Shown: positions 27,728 to 36,477 of the stretch, in pieces
How positions within the stretch are numbered: the first letter of the stretch is position 1
How the letters are laid out: each line of letters opens with the position of its first letter
Source: Clostridium drakei
GTDB lineage: Bacteria > Bacillota > Clostridia > Clostridiales > Clostridiaceae
Assembly (NCBI RefSeq): GCF_000633595.2
Contig: NZ_JIBU02000020.1
Location: forward strand, 44,423-108,422
Length of the DNA stretch: 64,000 nt
Reading direction: 5' to 3'
The notes under the pieces: generated by a model
The model's database searches: none
What the model saw: only the letters and a program-made list of their open reading frames with translations
What the model was told of the DNA's origin: nothing
Position numbers and translations under genes: made by a program

Positions 27728-28434
27728 ATATATCCCCCCAAAAAACTTAATTTTAATAAATTAATTAGATACCTTTTCGCCTATGCTTTTTATTACCTCT
27801 ATTACTTTAATAATGTAGTTCCTAATTTTTTACCATTACCTCCTCTTTATATTTAAAAAAAGTAAAATAAATTATTATTGCTATAGTTCAAGTTAATTAT
27901 AAATTTAAATTTTTATAATTTAATATATAAAAAACCCAATTAAATCGTACAAACGATAAAATCAGGTCGGTTGCATCAATGACTCAGTATACTTTAAGAT
28001 GCCCAAATATAAATATACTTCATTGTCTCCTTTTTCCATAATTCCTTTAAGCAATTACATATATAAATTATTTATTTTCTTATTTTATTATACAATATAT
28101 ATATATATTGTAAATATAAAGCAATAATATTGCCACATTTTCATAGAAATAGTTTACACCTTTGCAATCAAAATAAAACTAGCTATCCTGATTTTCATTA
28201 TAATAAATATGTCATAAACCATTATTAAAGAACATTAAAAATTTTTCATTTACAACTTCTGATTATAATATATAAATTATTATTTTCATATACGCTTTTT
28301 GAGGTATTTTTTTGTTAAAATGAAAAAAATTTCTAATAAACTTATTAAAGGTTTATATGATATATCTTTTATAGCAACAAAGATATATGATATAATGAAA
28401 AAATAATTTCATATTAAGAAATGGGGGCTATTCT
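27728..28434. other. Intergenic region between divergent genes
   Basis: A 707-base AT-rich gap between the second LuxR-type regulator (minus) and the DUF815 ATPase (plus). It must hold both promoters; a TATAAT at about 28389-28394 suits the plus-strand gene, next to an inverted repeat of ATATATCTTT. A possible 25-codon minus-strand frame lies at 27962-28039. No RNA gene or riboswitch was recognised. Confidence 0.5.
27962..28039 (-). CDS. Possible 25-residue leader or small peptide
   Basis: A short frame with AAAGGA 4 bases before ATG at 28039. It encodes MEKGDNEVYLYLGILKYTES and five more residues. It lies in the 5' region of the second LuxR-type regulator. Nothing homologous is recognised and chance occurrence is quite possible. 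Confidence 0.2.
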   Translation of the reverse strand: MEKGDNEVYLYLGILKYTESLMQPT

Positions 28435-29727
28435 ATGACAGAAAAAAATTACTACCAAAACTTATATTTAAGTTCAGGAAGCTTACTTATATACAGGAAC
28501 CTTTTAAATAATCCTGTTATAAGTAAATTAAGAAATCTTTTAAAAGAATTTTCAAAAGATAATCCTGATAAGGAAAGTGTGCTGAATTCATATTATGATA
28601 TGCAGCACAAATTATTAGAAAGTGCAGAAAGCTTAAATTTAAGTGGAAATGTACTGAAATCTTACATTATAAATCTTTTAGTAAAGGATAAAAACTTTTT
28701 TAGCTTAACTTGTGAAAAGTATGGCTGTGATATACAAAAAGATTTATACAATGTTGCTTTAAATGATATAAAAATTATGAGGTCTATAGTTGGGGTGGAT
28801 TTAAATTCTATAGTTTCCTCATTAGATTTTCCTTGCAATTTCCTAGAAAATTATTCTCCTACAAATAAATCAGAAAAAATATGCCAATTTCAGGATTATG
28901 TATCTGCACTTTTTAGTTCTAATTCTGATGAAGCTTTATTAAACGCTTTAATAAATTATTACTCTAATATAGGATGTGCTGAGCTTTCAAATCATATTGC
29001 ATTTAAATGGCATAACACTAAAGGTCTAATTGGGGTTGAAAACTTTGATAAAGTTAATTTAGATGATATTGTAGGCTATGAATATCAAAAAGAAACTTTA
29101 GTAAAGAACACACTGGATTTTGTATCTGGAAAGCCTGCTAATAATGTTCTTATAATAGGATCTGCTGGAACAGGAAAGTCTTCTTCAGTTAAAGCTGTAG
29201 TTAATAAATTTTACAGCAAGGGACTTAGATTGGTTCAAATATCAAAGGAACAACTATTGTGTTTATCAGACGTATTAAAGGAATTAAAGTCCAGAGGAAA
29301 ATACTTCATTATATTTATTGATGATTTATCTTTTGAGGAATTTGAAACAGACTATAAAGAAATGAAATCTGTATTAGATGGTGGAGTTGAAGACATTCCT
29401 AAAAACATTTTAATTTATGCTACTTCTAACAGAAGACATTTAATAAAAGAAACCTGGAATGACAGAAGAGCTGATGAAGAACTACATTCATTTGATTCCA
29501 TGAATGAAAAATTATCTCTTTCTGAGCGTTTTGGAGTTGTTATAACATATGATAGTCCAGACAAAAAACATTATTTAAAAATAGTTCAATCTCTTGCTAA
29601 AAAGCAAAATATTGAACTTGATGAAGAAGCTTTAAATCAAGAAGCTTCAAAATGGGAATTAAGGACTCATGGACGATCAGGAAGAACTGCAAAACAATTT
29701 ATAAACTACATTTCATCTTCCATATAG
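28435..29727 (+). CDS. DUF815-family AAA-type ATPase
   Basis: A 430-residue protein. The N-terminal half is helical and unrecognised. The C-terminal half is the DUF815 ATPase: DDIVGYEYQKETLVKNTLDF, Walker A GSAGTGKSSS at about 240-249, Walker B YFIIFIDDLSF, a sensor-like YATSNRRHL and a C-terminal WELRTHGRSGRTAKQF. The family is widespread but its role is not settled; the fold resembles DnaA/DnaC-type loaders. GGGGGC precedes ATG and a strong terminator follows, so it is a single-gene unit. Confidence 0.88.
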   Translation: MTEKNYYQNLYLSSGSLLIYRNLLNNPVISKLRNLLKEFSKDNPDKESVLNSYYDMQHKLLESAESLNLSGNVLKSYIINLLVKDKNFFSLTCEKYGCDIQKDLYNVALNDIKIMRSIVGVDLNSIVSSLDFPCNFLENYSPTNKSEKICQFQDYVSALFSSNSDEALLNALINYYSNIGCAELSNHIAFKWHNTKGLIGVENFDKVNLDDIVGYEYQKETLVKNTLDFVSGKPANNVLIIGSAGTGKSSSVKAVVNKFYSKGLRLVQISKEQLLCLSDVLKELKSRGKYFIIFIDDLSFEEFETDYKEMKSVLDGGVEDIPKNILIYATSNRRHLIKETWNDRRADEELHSFDSMNEKLSLSERFGVVITYDSPDKKHYLKIVQSLAKKQNIELDEEALNQEASKWELRTHGRSGRTAKQFINYISSSI

Positions 29728-29738
29728 CTATATTTTTT

Positions 29739-29772
29739 AATCCCCCTCATATTTAACTATGAGGGGGATTCT
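29739..29772 (+). terminator. Terminator after the DUF815 gene
   Basis: The stem AATCCCCCTCATA/TATGAGGGGGATT closes a short loop, with T-rich sequence on both sides. It can serve the plus-strand ATPase gene and the end of the minus-strand transketolase operon. Confidence 0.88.
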
Positions 29773-29806
29773 TATTGTATACAGTTTTCAAACTTAATTT
29801 TTTATC

Positions 29807-29881
29807 TTAAAGAGTAGTTGTAAAGCCGTTATCTATGCTAATTATCCAACCGTTTATATAATCAAAAGCATGGATTGCAAA
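29807..29881 (-). pseudogene. C-terminal remnant of a short-chain dehydrogenase
   Basis: Ten bases beyond the transketolase stop, 24 codons read FAIHAFDYINGWIISIDNGF and TTTL before a stop. The Y-I-N-G-W-x-I-x-x-D-N-G-F pattern matches the conserved C-terminus of SDR sugar/polyol dehydrogenases (Y-V-T-G-x-x-I-x-V-D-G-G). No start codon or Rossmann part is present. A whole gene was evidently lost from the operon by internal deletion. Confidence 0.6.
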
Positions 29882-29890
29882 TTATAAACC

Positions 29891-30859
29891 TTATTTGTCG
29901 ATTAATTTGTAAATTGTATTTGCGATGCCTTCTGGGTCCATTCCATAATACTTATAAACCTCCATTGGGTCACCAAGAACGGAAAATTCATCGGGCAATC
30001 CAATTCTTTTAAACTTTCCACCAAAGCTTGCCTCTGCAAGTACCTCAGCAACAGCTCCGCCGAGTCCACCGTTGATACTGTGTTCCTCAACTGTAACAAC
30101 ACAACCTGTCTCTCTAGCACACTTAATAATCATTTCCTTGTCAAATGGCTTAATAGTGTGCATATCAATTACACGAGCATTAATACCCTTCTTAGCAAGC
30201 TCTTTTGCCCCCATCAATGACCAGTAAACACTACTTCCTGCACTAATAATAGTAAGGTCATTACCTTCCTTAACCTCAATAGCCTTACCAATTTCAAAAT
30301 CGTAATCACTATCAACATAAACATTAGGTTCAGCTCCACGTGCAATTCGAATAATCATAGGACCTGGATATGTCATTGATGCTCTTACAGCCTTTATACA
30401 CTGCCCTGCATCTGCTGGAACAACTATGGTAAGATTTGGAATAGCTCTGTATAAAGCTAAATCTGCAATATCATTATGAGTAGGTCCCCCCCCCGCTGTA
30501 ACACCAGAGTGTGTTCCAATAAGTCTTACAGGAACATCATTATATGCAATATCTGTATGAATTTGATCACCAGCTCTTAATGGCAAGAATGGCCCAAAAA
30601 CCTGTGCAAATACTATCTGACCTGATAATGCAAGTCCTGCTGATGCTCCAACCTGATTTGGCTCTGCAATTCCAAAGTTAAAGCATCTCTCAGGGTATTT
30701 CTGAATAAATTTACCTGTTGATGAGGATGGAGCAACATTGTCACTATAAGTGAATACAAAATCCAATCCCTCATCTGCCATTTTCATTAACTCCTCGCCA
30801 TATGCCTCACGTGCATTAGACAACATTTGGTCAAAATCAAAAGTGACTTTTACTGCCAT
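29891..30859 (-). CDS. Transketolase family protein, C-terminal (pyrimidine-binding) subunit
   Basis: A 322-residue split transketolase B subunit with the pyrimidine-binding domain (FVFTYSDNVAPSSSTGKF, FNFGIAEPNQVGASAGLAL with the conserved Glu) and the C-terminal domain (GCVVTVEEHSINGGLGGAVAE). Together with the upstream A subunit it forms a thiamine-diphosphate enzyme that moves two-carbon units between sugars. It starts 2 bases after the A subunit stop, with AAGGTGAG upstream. Housekeeping transketolases are normally one chain, so a dedicated catabolic role is likely. Confidence 0.9.
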   Translation of the reverse strand: MAVKVTFDFDQMLSNAREAYGEELMKMADEGLDFVFTYSDNVAPSSSTGKFIQKYPERCFNFGIAEPNQVGASAGLALSGQIVFAQVFGPFLPLRAGDQIHTDIAYNDVPVRLIGTHSGVTAGGGPTHNDIADLALYRAIPNLTIVVPADAGQCIKAVRASMTYPGPMIIRIARGAEPNVYVDSDYDFEIGKAIEVKEGNDLTIISAGSSVYWSLMGAKELAKKGINARVIDMHTIKPFDKEMIIKCARETGCVVTVEEHSINGGLGGAVAEVLAEASFGGKFKRIGLPDEFSVLGDPMEVYKYYGMDPEGIANTIYKLIDK

Positions 30860-30861
30860 AA

Positions 30862-31731
30862 TTATCTCACCTTCCTATTCTTCTCAATGCAATTTAGCGC
30901 CTGCTCTAGCTGCTCCTTAGCGATACCACCACCATGCCATTTTATGTTACCTTCCATGAAATCAACACCTTTACCCTTAATGGTATTGGAAATAATAAAA
31001 ATTGGCTTTCTGCGAACATAAGGATCAGCAGGTGGAAGTGACTGCAAAGCCTCACAAACAGAATACATATCATTACCATCAATTTCGATAACATCCCAAC
31101 CGAATGCTTCAAGCTTTTTATCAAGTGGATCAAGATTCATAGTGTTAGCTGTAGTACCTGTCATCTGTATTTTGTTCTTGTCGACTATTGCAACAAGGTT
31201 TCCGAGCTGATAATGAGCTGCCGCCATTATAGCTTCCCAGTTTGTACCTTCGTCCATCTCTCCGTCACCAACAATAACAAATGTTCTCCAGTTTTTCTTC
31301 TGTTTTCTAGCACCAAGCGCCATACCAAGAGCAATTGGCAATCCATGACCTAGTGAACCTGCTGATGCTTCAATTGCAGGAACATATTTTCTGTTACAGT
31401 GCATACCAAATTCTGCAGTATCAAGGGTTTCAAAGTGCTCAACCATATAATCCATAGTATACATTCCAAGATCCGAAAAAATTGTATAAAGAGTTTCACT
31501 ACAATGACCCTTGCTTAAAATTAGTCTGTCACGTTCTTCCCATTTTGGGTTCTTAGGATCATAATTCATGTATTTGTAGTAGAGCGCAACTGCCATTTCA
31601 ACTAATGAAAGCTCTCCACCTAAATGCCCCATACCTATACGATATATAAAATTAACTAAATTTTTCCTAATTTCTACACATTTTTCATCCAGCTTCCTAA
31701 CCATTTCTATGTCAATATTGTATTTATACAT
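30862..31731 (-). CDS. Transketolase family protein, N-terminal (thiamine diphosphate-binding) subunit
   Basis: A 289-residue A subunit carrying the diphosphate/metal site: IVGDGEMDEGTNWEA ... IVDKNKIQ (GDG-x-NKN-like), HCSETLY and SLGHGLPIALGMALGA. It partners the B subunit just downstream. TTG at 31755 opens the frame, but AAGGAGG is inside it and sits properly ahead of ATG at 31731, so 31731 is chosen. Confidence 0.9.
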   Translation of the reverse strand: MYKYNIDIEMVRKLDEKCVEIRKNLVNFIYRIGMGHLGGELSLVEMAVALYYKYMNYDPKNPKWEERDRLILSKGHCSETLYTIFSDLGMYTMDYMVEHFETLDTAEFGMHCNRKYVPAIEASAGSLGHGLPIALGMALGARKQKKNWRTFVIVGDGEMDEGTNWEAIMAAAHYQLGNLVAIVDKNKIQMTGTTANTMNLDPLDKKLEAFGWDVIEIDGNDMYSVCEALQSLPPADPYVRRKPIFIISNTIKGKGVDFMEGNIKWHGGGIAKEQLEQALNCIEKNRKVR

Positions 31732-31882
31732 ACTGCTTTCCTCCTTTTTAGCCAATAATCTTTTTTATTTAAAATTCATTACATTTAATAATAATTTCAG
31801 GTATACCTCTTGAATTTAATGTATATTGTTGTAAATTTCTTCAATTTCAAAAACACTACACCTCTTTTTTGAGGTAAGCTTT

Positions 31883-33256
31883 TTATTGTACCTTGTTTAT
31901 CTCTTCAATCATGTGTATATGTGTTTTCTTATCTATAGTATAGAAATACAATATGACACCTGATCCTACTAACGCAAGGCCACAAACTAAATTCATACTA
32001 ACATTTATTGCTGTCATAACCTTTATACCCTGAACCTGATTTGCTATATAACCCAAAGCTCCTAGCACCCAGCCAATAACTGCCGTACAGATTGCCATAC
32101 CTAGTTTAAATGCAAAGTTAATGTATGCAGATAAAAAGCCAGCTGCATGTTGATGATACTTGTATTGAGTATATTCTGTTGTATCTGGTACCATACCAAA
32201 TAGAGAAGCGATACCAAGGCCTCCTCCAATACCTGTCAAAAAAGTAAGTCCATGATATAAGTTAAGTCCCACAGTAGTGTGCACTGGCAAGTAGTTCATA
32301 ATAATCATAAGGATACCAGAAAAAGTAAAACCAATCATTGGAAGTGTTCTCTTATTATTTACTTTAGTTACTAGATATGCTAATGAAAATGTTCCTATAA
32401 TACGTCCTAAGAACACTAATCCAGAATTCAGCATAAATAATTTATCGTTGCCTACATAATATTTAAAATAGTACATTCTTACTGCGCCACCTGCTGCCTC
32501 ATAAAAGCCCCAACATACAAAAGAAAGCACTAAAATCATTACAGGGTTATTGCCTTTTAACACCTTAATTTCATCTTTCCAACTTACCTTTTCTATCTTT
32601 ACCTCTACAACCTCTTTAGTTGTTTTAAAACAGAAGATATATAATGGTAACGCTATACACGAGAAAATGACTGCCGCCCAAAAAAATCCTTTTCCTTCAT
32701 TTCCTCCGCCAACCCATTGAACCACGCGTAGTACAAGCTGTGAGAGAAGCAATGTTGCAATAAATGCACCAGTCATACGATAACTAGAAAGACTAGATCG
32801 TGTATCTCCATCTCGGGTTAAAGTTGCTGGCATTGCAGAATAAGGAACATTTACACATGAATAGACAAGTACTAACAGTAAGTAACACGCAAAACAATAA
32901 AATGCTCTTATATTTGCAGATTGCGAAGGTAATACGGTAAAGCACGTAATATTTAACAACAACATAGGAACACATGCAAATAGAATCCATGGTCTGTAGC
33001 AGCCCCATTTTGATTTAGTTCTATCAGCTATCGCACCTAAAATAGGATCAAACACTGCATCACATAACTTAGAAACCAGCATAAAAGTACCGCAAAGTAT
33101 AGCAGGTATAAGTGCAACATCTGTCCAAAAATACATCAAATAGGTAGAAACCAATGACCAACTAAAATTATTTGCAACGTCACCAGAAGCATACCCTATT
33201 TTTTTGAACTTAGAAAGCTTAATATTTTCGGAATTCATCTTATCAGTAGCAGACAT
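31883..33256 (-). CDS. GPH-family sugar/cation symporter
   Basis: A 457-residue transporter with about 12 membrane segments of the melibiose-carrier (GPH) family. Signatures are KIGYASGDVANNFSW, the D-A-x-x-D-P-x-x-G motif in DAVFDPILGAIADRTKSKWG, and RPWILF. It would import the sugar or polyol processed by the adjacent dehydrogenase and transketolase, coupled to sodium or protons. AAAGGAGG precedes ATG. Confidence 0.9.
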   Translation of the reverse strand: MSATDKMNSENIKLSKFKKIGYASGDVANNFSWSLVSTYLMYFWTDVALIPAILCGTFMLVSKLCDAVFDPILGAIADRTKSKWGCYRPWILFACVPMLLLNITCFTVLPSQSANIRAFYCFACYLLLVLVYSCVNVPYSAMPATLTRDGDTRSSLSSYRMTGAFIATLLLSQLVLRVVQWVGGGNEGKGFFWAAVIFSCIALPLYIFCFKTTKEVVEVKIEKVSWKDEIKVLKGNNPVMILVLSFVCWGFYEAAGGAVRMYYFKYYVGNDKLFMLNSGLVFLGRIIGTFSLAYLVTKVNNKRTLPMIGFTFSGILMIIMNYLPVHTTVGLNLYHGLTFLTGIGGGLGIASLFGMVPDTTEYTQYKYHQHAAGFLSAYINFAFKLGMAICTAVIGWVLGALGYIANQVQGIKVMTAINVSMNLVCGLALVGSGVILYFYTIDKKTHIHMIEEINKVQ

Positions 33257-33325
33257 TTCGAAAATTCCTCCTTTTTTATAGAACTTTAGGCTTGATTATA
33301 ACTATTTCCTTTTTTATTTTAGTTC

Positions 33326-33424
33326 CTAGCATAACTCAAGATCATTTGCTATGAATTTATCAATTATAGCTGCAAACCCATACCATGTTCTATTGAAATA
33401 CTTTTCTTCGCATATTTCTGTATT
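33326..33424 (-). other. Open frame remnant between dehydrogenase and transporter genes
   Basis: A stretch without start codon reads NTEICEEKYFNRTWYGFAAI and a further 12 residues (IDKFIANDLELC) before TAG. It overlaps the dehydrogenase stop in another frame. The composition looks protein-like (aromatic and charged residues in register), so it could be the tail of a deleted gene, but I do not recognise the family. Confidence 0.25.
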
Positions 33425-34439
33425 ATTTAGAGCAATCAAATAAAATCTTAGGATAAATTGATTTATTAAACAGTTCAAACCCTTTCACTGCATCACTCAG
33501 CGGCATCACCTTGCCAATAACCTTATCAAGCTGTAATCTTGGGATAAGATTGATGGTACGAGGCATAATTGAAGTTGTAGTAAATACTGTTTGAATCCTA
33601 CCTTCCTTCATATATAGTTCATAGAGATTAAGTGGCATTTCATATTTAGGTGGAAATACTGCAAAGTAAACTACTGTACCACATTTGCCCATAATTTTCA
33701 GTGCTGGTTCTGCCGCTTTAGGAGAACCTGATGCCTCAAATACGTAATCAAAGCCATTACCATCCGTAATTTCCATTGCACGCTTTTCCATATCTTCATT
33801 AAATGGGTCAATCACATACTGTGCTCCCATATTAAGTGCCATTTTACGTTTGGATTCTACAGGATCGATAGCAGTTACCTTTGCACCACCTGCAAGTAAA
33901 ATCATATTTAAAAGGATAGAACCAATACCACCTACGCCTGAAATTGCAACCGTATCACCATGCTTTATTTTCGCTAAGTCCATAGCGCGTATGGTGCAAT
34001 TTGCTGGTTCCACTAAACTGTACCATTGTAAATCAGCATCATCTGGAATCTTAAAAACAGCACTGACATCAGTCACCACATATTCTGCAAAAGCACCTGT
34101 GTCCTGAGAATTATGACAGTATTGGGGCTGTCCTTTTTTACAGGCTGGACATTTTCCACAACTTGTTACTGGAAAAAGCGAAACCTTATCTCCAATTTTA
34201 AATCCAAACTTGTCAGCTCCCTGGCCTAACTCTTCAATAACACCAGATGCTTCATGACCAAGACGCATTGGCGGCTTTGCACCTAATACTCCCATAGTCA
34301 CCATATGAACGTCTGTTGCACAAAGAGCAGCATATGCAATTTTCACCTTTACCTGATTCGCAGCTACTTTTGGAATTTCCACATCACGAACTTCTACCTT
34401 ATTTTCATCTGCAAACCATACCTGTTTCATTTTTTCCAA
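33423..34439 (-). CDS. Zinc-dependent medium-chain sugar/polyol dehydrogenase
   Basis: A 338-residue MDR enzyme. It has catalytic zinc ligands in LCATDVH and GHEASG, the four-cysteine structural zinc loop CGKCPACKKGQPQYC, and the NAD(H) motif GVGGIGSI. It probably oxidises a polyol or sugar alcohol to the ketose used by the split transketolase. The frame starts with TTG (34439), 6 bases after AGGGGTGA; ATG at 34430 is the alternative. It is the first gene of the operon, divergent from the AraC gene. Confidence 0.88.
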   Translation of the reverse strand: MEKMKQVWFADENKVEVRDVEIPKVAANQVKVKIAYAALCATDVHMVTMGVLGAKPPMRLGHEASGVIEELGQGADKFGFKIGDKVSLFPVTSCGKCPACKKGQPQYCHNSQDTGAFAEYVVTDVSAVFKIPDDADLQWYSLVEPANCTIRAMDLAKIKHGDTVAISGVGGIGSILLNMILLAGGAKVTAIDPVESKRKMALNMGAQYVIDPFNEDMEKRAMEITDGNGFDYVFEASGSPKAAEPALKIMGKCGTVVYFAVFPPKYEMPLNLYELYMKEGRIQTVFTTTSIMPRTINLIPRLQLDKVIGKVMPLSDAVKGFELFNKSIYPKILFDCSK

Positions 34440-35059
34440 TTTCTTTCACCCCTTCTATTAAAATTAGACTTTAAAAAAATATTTGGTTTATCCTTCTATT
34501 TATATAAATTCTTTGAATTTGGACAATTATTTCTTAGATTCTTTGTAATTTGTTAAAACGTTTACACCGATCATTCTAATTTTATTCATTGTTTATTCGG
34601 ATCTTTGCTATAAGTTATAATGTTATTTTCAGTTGTGCTCCTGTAGACGAACGCCACTCTATTGCCTTTTTCTTAAACTTATTTAGTTTATCAATAAAGT
34701 AAATAAAATCTTCTTATACACATGTGTTGATTTTATTATATATTCTTTGTTATGGTTGAACAATGAACAAAAGGGACATAAAAATATAGAGACTTGTCTC
34801 TTTAGTGTAAACTTTTTCATGAAAATTTACGTTTTTTTCTATTATGTATTTGCAGACATTAAAAATTCTATTTGTGATTTTTATAGCAATCATTACATTG
34901 ATTTGAAATAAATCACATTTCATGTTAGAATTATTTTGTGAAAATTCACATAATTTTAGATATTCTTAATAGTAATATCTAATATACTCTAATAACCATA
35001 ATCAAAATTTTATGCAAGCATTTCAATACATAATTACTTTTAATATTTGGAGGAGGATT
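34440..35059. other. Divergent regulatory region of the polyol operon
   Basis: A 620-base AT-rich gap between the dehydrogenase (minus) and AraC regulator (plus). It contains a small GAGACTTGTCTC palindrome near 34788-34799 and must hold both promoters and the regulator's sites. No other gene was seen. Confidence 0.45.
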
Positions 35060-35959
35060 ATGATAAATAACATATATCAGCCCTATATTACAAGAATTCC
35101 TCTGTTAACCTCTGAGATTTTAATTCGTCATGTAGAACTACTTGATAACAGAACCTCTGAGTTTCAGCATTCACATAATTCTTATGAAATCTACTACTCA
35201 ATTGAGGGAAACTTAAGAATAAATGTATCTGGTCATATAATTATTGTGCCAACAGGTCATCTGCTTTTATTGCCTCCACATACCTGGCATGGAACTATAT
35301 ATGAGCCTGATGTACAGCGAAAATATTTTATTATAATTTTTGAGTTTCCTGAAAACCTTACCAAAAATATAGGTACTAATTATGCAGAATTTGAGACATC
35401 AGATATTCAAAGCATTTTTTCAAATGTAAAAGAGGGCAAGTATTACGTAGCTCGTGATGACACCAATTGCTGCAACATAATAGAAAAAATATCTACAGAG
35501 CTGAATGATAAAAAATTCGGTTGGCAATTAAACATTAGAAGTCTTTATCTCAGCTTTATAATCTTAGCAATGCGAAATCTTATTTCTGAAACCTACGCTG
35601 AAGTTGATGAAAACAGCCAAAATGTAAATTTAGCCATAAAAATCTCTAAATATATGCACGCAAATTACAATAAAGACATAAGCCTTCAAAGCGTTGCTAA
35701 AGCCATGTATGTAACCACACGCCATATAAACCGTGTTTTTGAAGCCTGCTTTTCCACCACCTTTAGTAAAACCTTAAGTATTTTTCGCCTAAATTATGCT
35801 AAGGATTACTTATTTAAAACTGACTATTCTGTGGATAAAATTGCAAATTTAGTCGGCTTTTCTTCCTCCAGAACACTATTAAAGCTATTTCGTGAGGTAG
35901 AAGGCATAACAACCACCCAGTATCGCAAAATGGTTCGAAAGTCAAAGATTAATGAGTAA
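35060..35959 (+). CDS. AraC-family transcriptional regulator
   Basis: A 299-residue protein: N-terminal cupin-like sensor (SEFQHSHNSYEIYYSIEGN, LLLLPPHTWHG) and C-terminal double HTH (ISKYMHANYNKDISLQSVAK ... ANLVGFSSSRTLLKLFREVEG). It is probably the activator of the divergent polyol/transketolase operon. The frame opens at 35012, but GGAGGAGG lies 3-4 bases before ATG at 35060, so that start is chosen. Confidence 0.9.
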   Translation: MINNIYQPYITRIPLLTSEILIRHVELLDNRTSEFQHSHNSYEIYYSIEGNLRINVSGHIIIVPTGHLLLLPPHTWHGTIYEPDVQRKYFIIIFEFPENLTKNIGTNYAEFETSDIQSIFSNVKEGKYYVARDDTNCCNIIEKISTELNDKKFGWQLNIRSLYLSFIILAMRNLISETYAEVDENSQNVNLAIKISKYMHANYNKDISLQSVAKAMYVTTRHINRVFEACFSTTFSKTLSIFRLNYAKDYLFKTDYSVDKIANLVGFSSSRTLLKLFREVEGITTTQYRKMVRKSKINE

Positions 35960-36078
35960 TATATTATTGTGTAGTAGTCTCTATGCTGTGTATATTTTAA
36001 TGGAACATATTTCTTTGAAGTATAACAAATTCCACCAGCATATAGCTAAAAAGATTTGTACAATTCATATCTACAAGA

Positions 36079-36195
36079 AATGTAGGAAAATGGTTATGCT
36101 CAAAAATCTATACAGAATCAAAACTTATGAAAAACAATGGAAAGCTTGATGTTTGCTATAATGTACAAACATCAGTAGACAGCAAAAGCCCTTGA
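36079..36195 (+). pseudogene. IS1182-type transposase fragment
   Basis: About 38 codons in one frame, including SKLMKNNGKLDVCYNVQTSV and DSK, ending in TGA. This matches the D-x-x-L-M-x-x-x-G-x-x-x-C-Y-N-V-Q-T-A-V-D region of IS1182-family transposases. No ends or remaining coding parts are visible, so it is a decayed relic in the 518-base gap after the AraC gene. Confidence 0.6.
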
Positions 36196-36211
36196 AATCA
36201 AGGACTTTCTA
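36184..36211 (+). terminator. Terminator-like hairpin downstream of the AraC gene
   Basis: Inverted repeat AAAGCCCTTGA/TCAAGGACTTT followed by a short T-rich stretch, in the IS1182 relic. It is the best terminator candidate for the AraC gene. Confidence 0.5.
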
Positions 36212-36413
36212 TTGTATCAAAATTATAGTTTATGTATGTCTAATAAATATAACATTTATACAATTTAGCGACTTTTTCATTAGAGATGGAGATTTTAACA
36301 TGTTTAAATTGTATGGGGTTTCTGCTAGAATGTGCCTCACTTTAACGCCTCGCATCAACCCCATTTTTTAATTTACCAGAGTTGAAAAATTATAAGAATC
36401 TGATTTAAACTTA

Positions 36414-36447
36414 GCAGACTCAACCCAAAAAGTTGTGTCGCATTGTG
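36414..36447 (-). repeat. Partial copy of a gene-end repeat, behind the flotillin gene
   Basis: On the minus strand, soon after the flotillin stop codon, the sequence ATGCGACACAACTTTTTGGG and then TTGAGTCTGC closely matches the element at 42329-42358. It points in the same direction as the gene it follows. Only the left arm is present. Confidence 0.5.
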
Positions 36448-36477
36448 CTTATTTTATTCAATGCTAAAGCTAAAGAC

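Noticed and set aside
27900..28040. Possible riboswitch upstream of the second LuxR-type gene
   Set aside because: The sequence shows no recognisable conserved core of a known riboswitch class and only weak pairing.
35012..35059. Upstream start for the AraC regulator
   Set aside because: The strong GGAGGAGG site lies inside this extension and serves ATG at 35060.
35952..36149. 65-codon plus-strand frame after the AraC gene
   Set aside because: No ribosome binding site and odd composition; the region is better explained by an IS1182 transposase relic in another frame.
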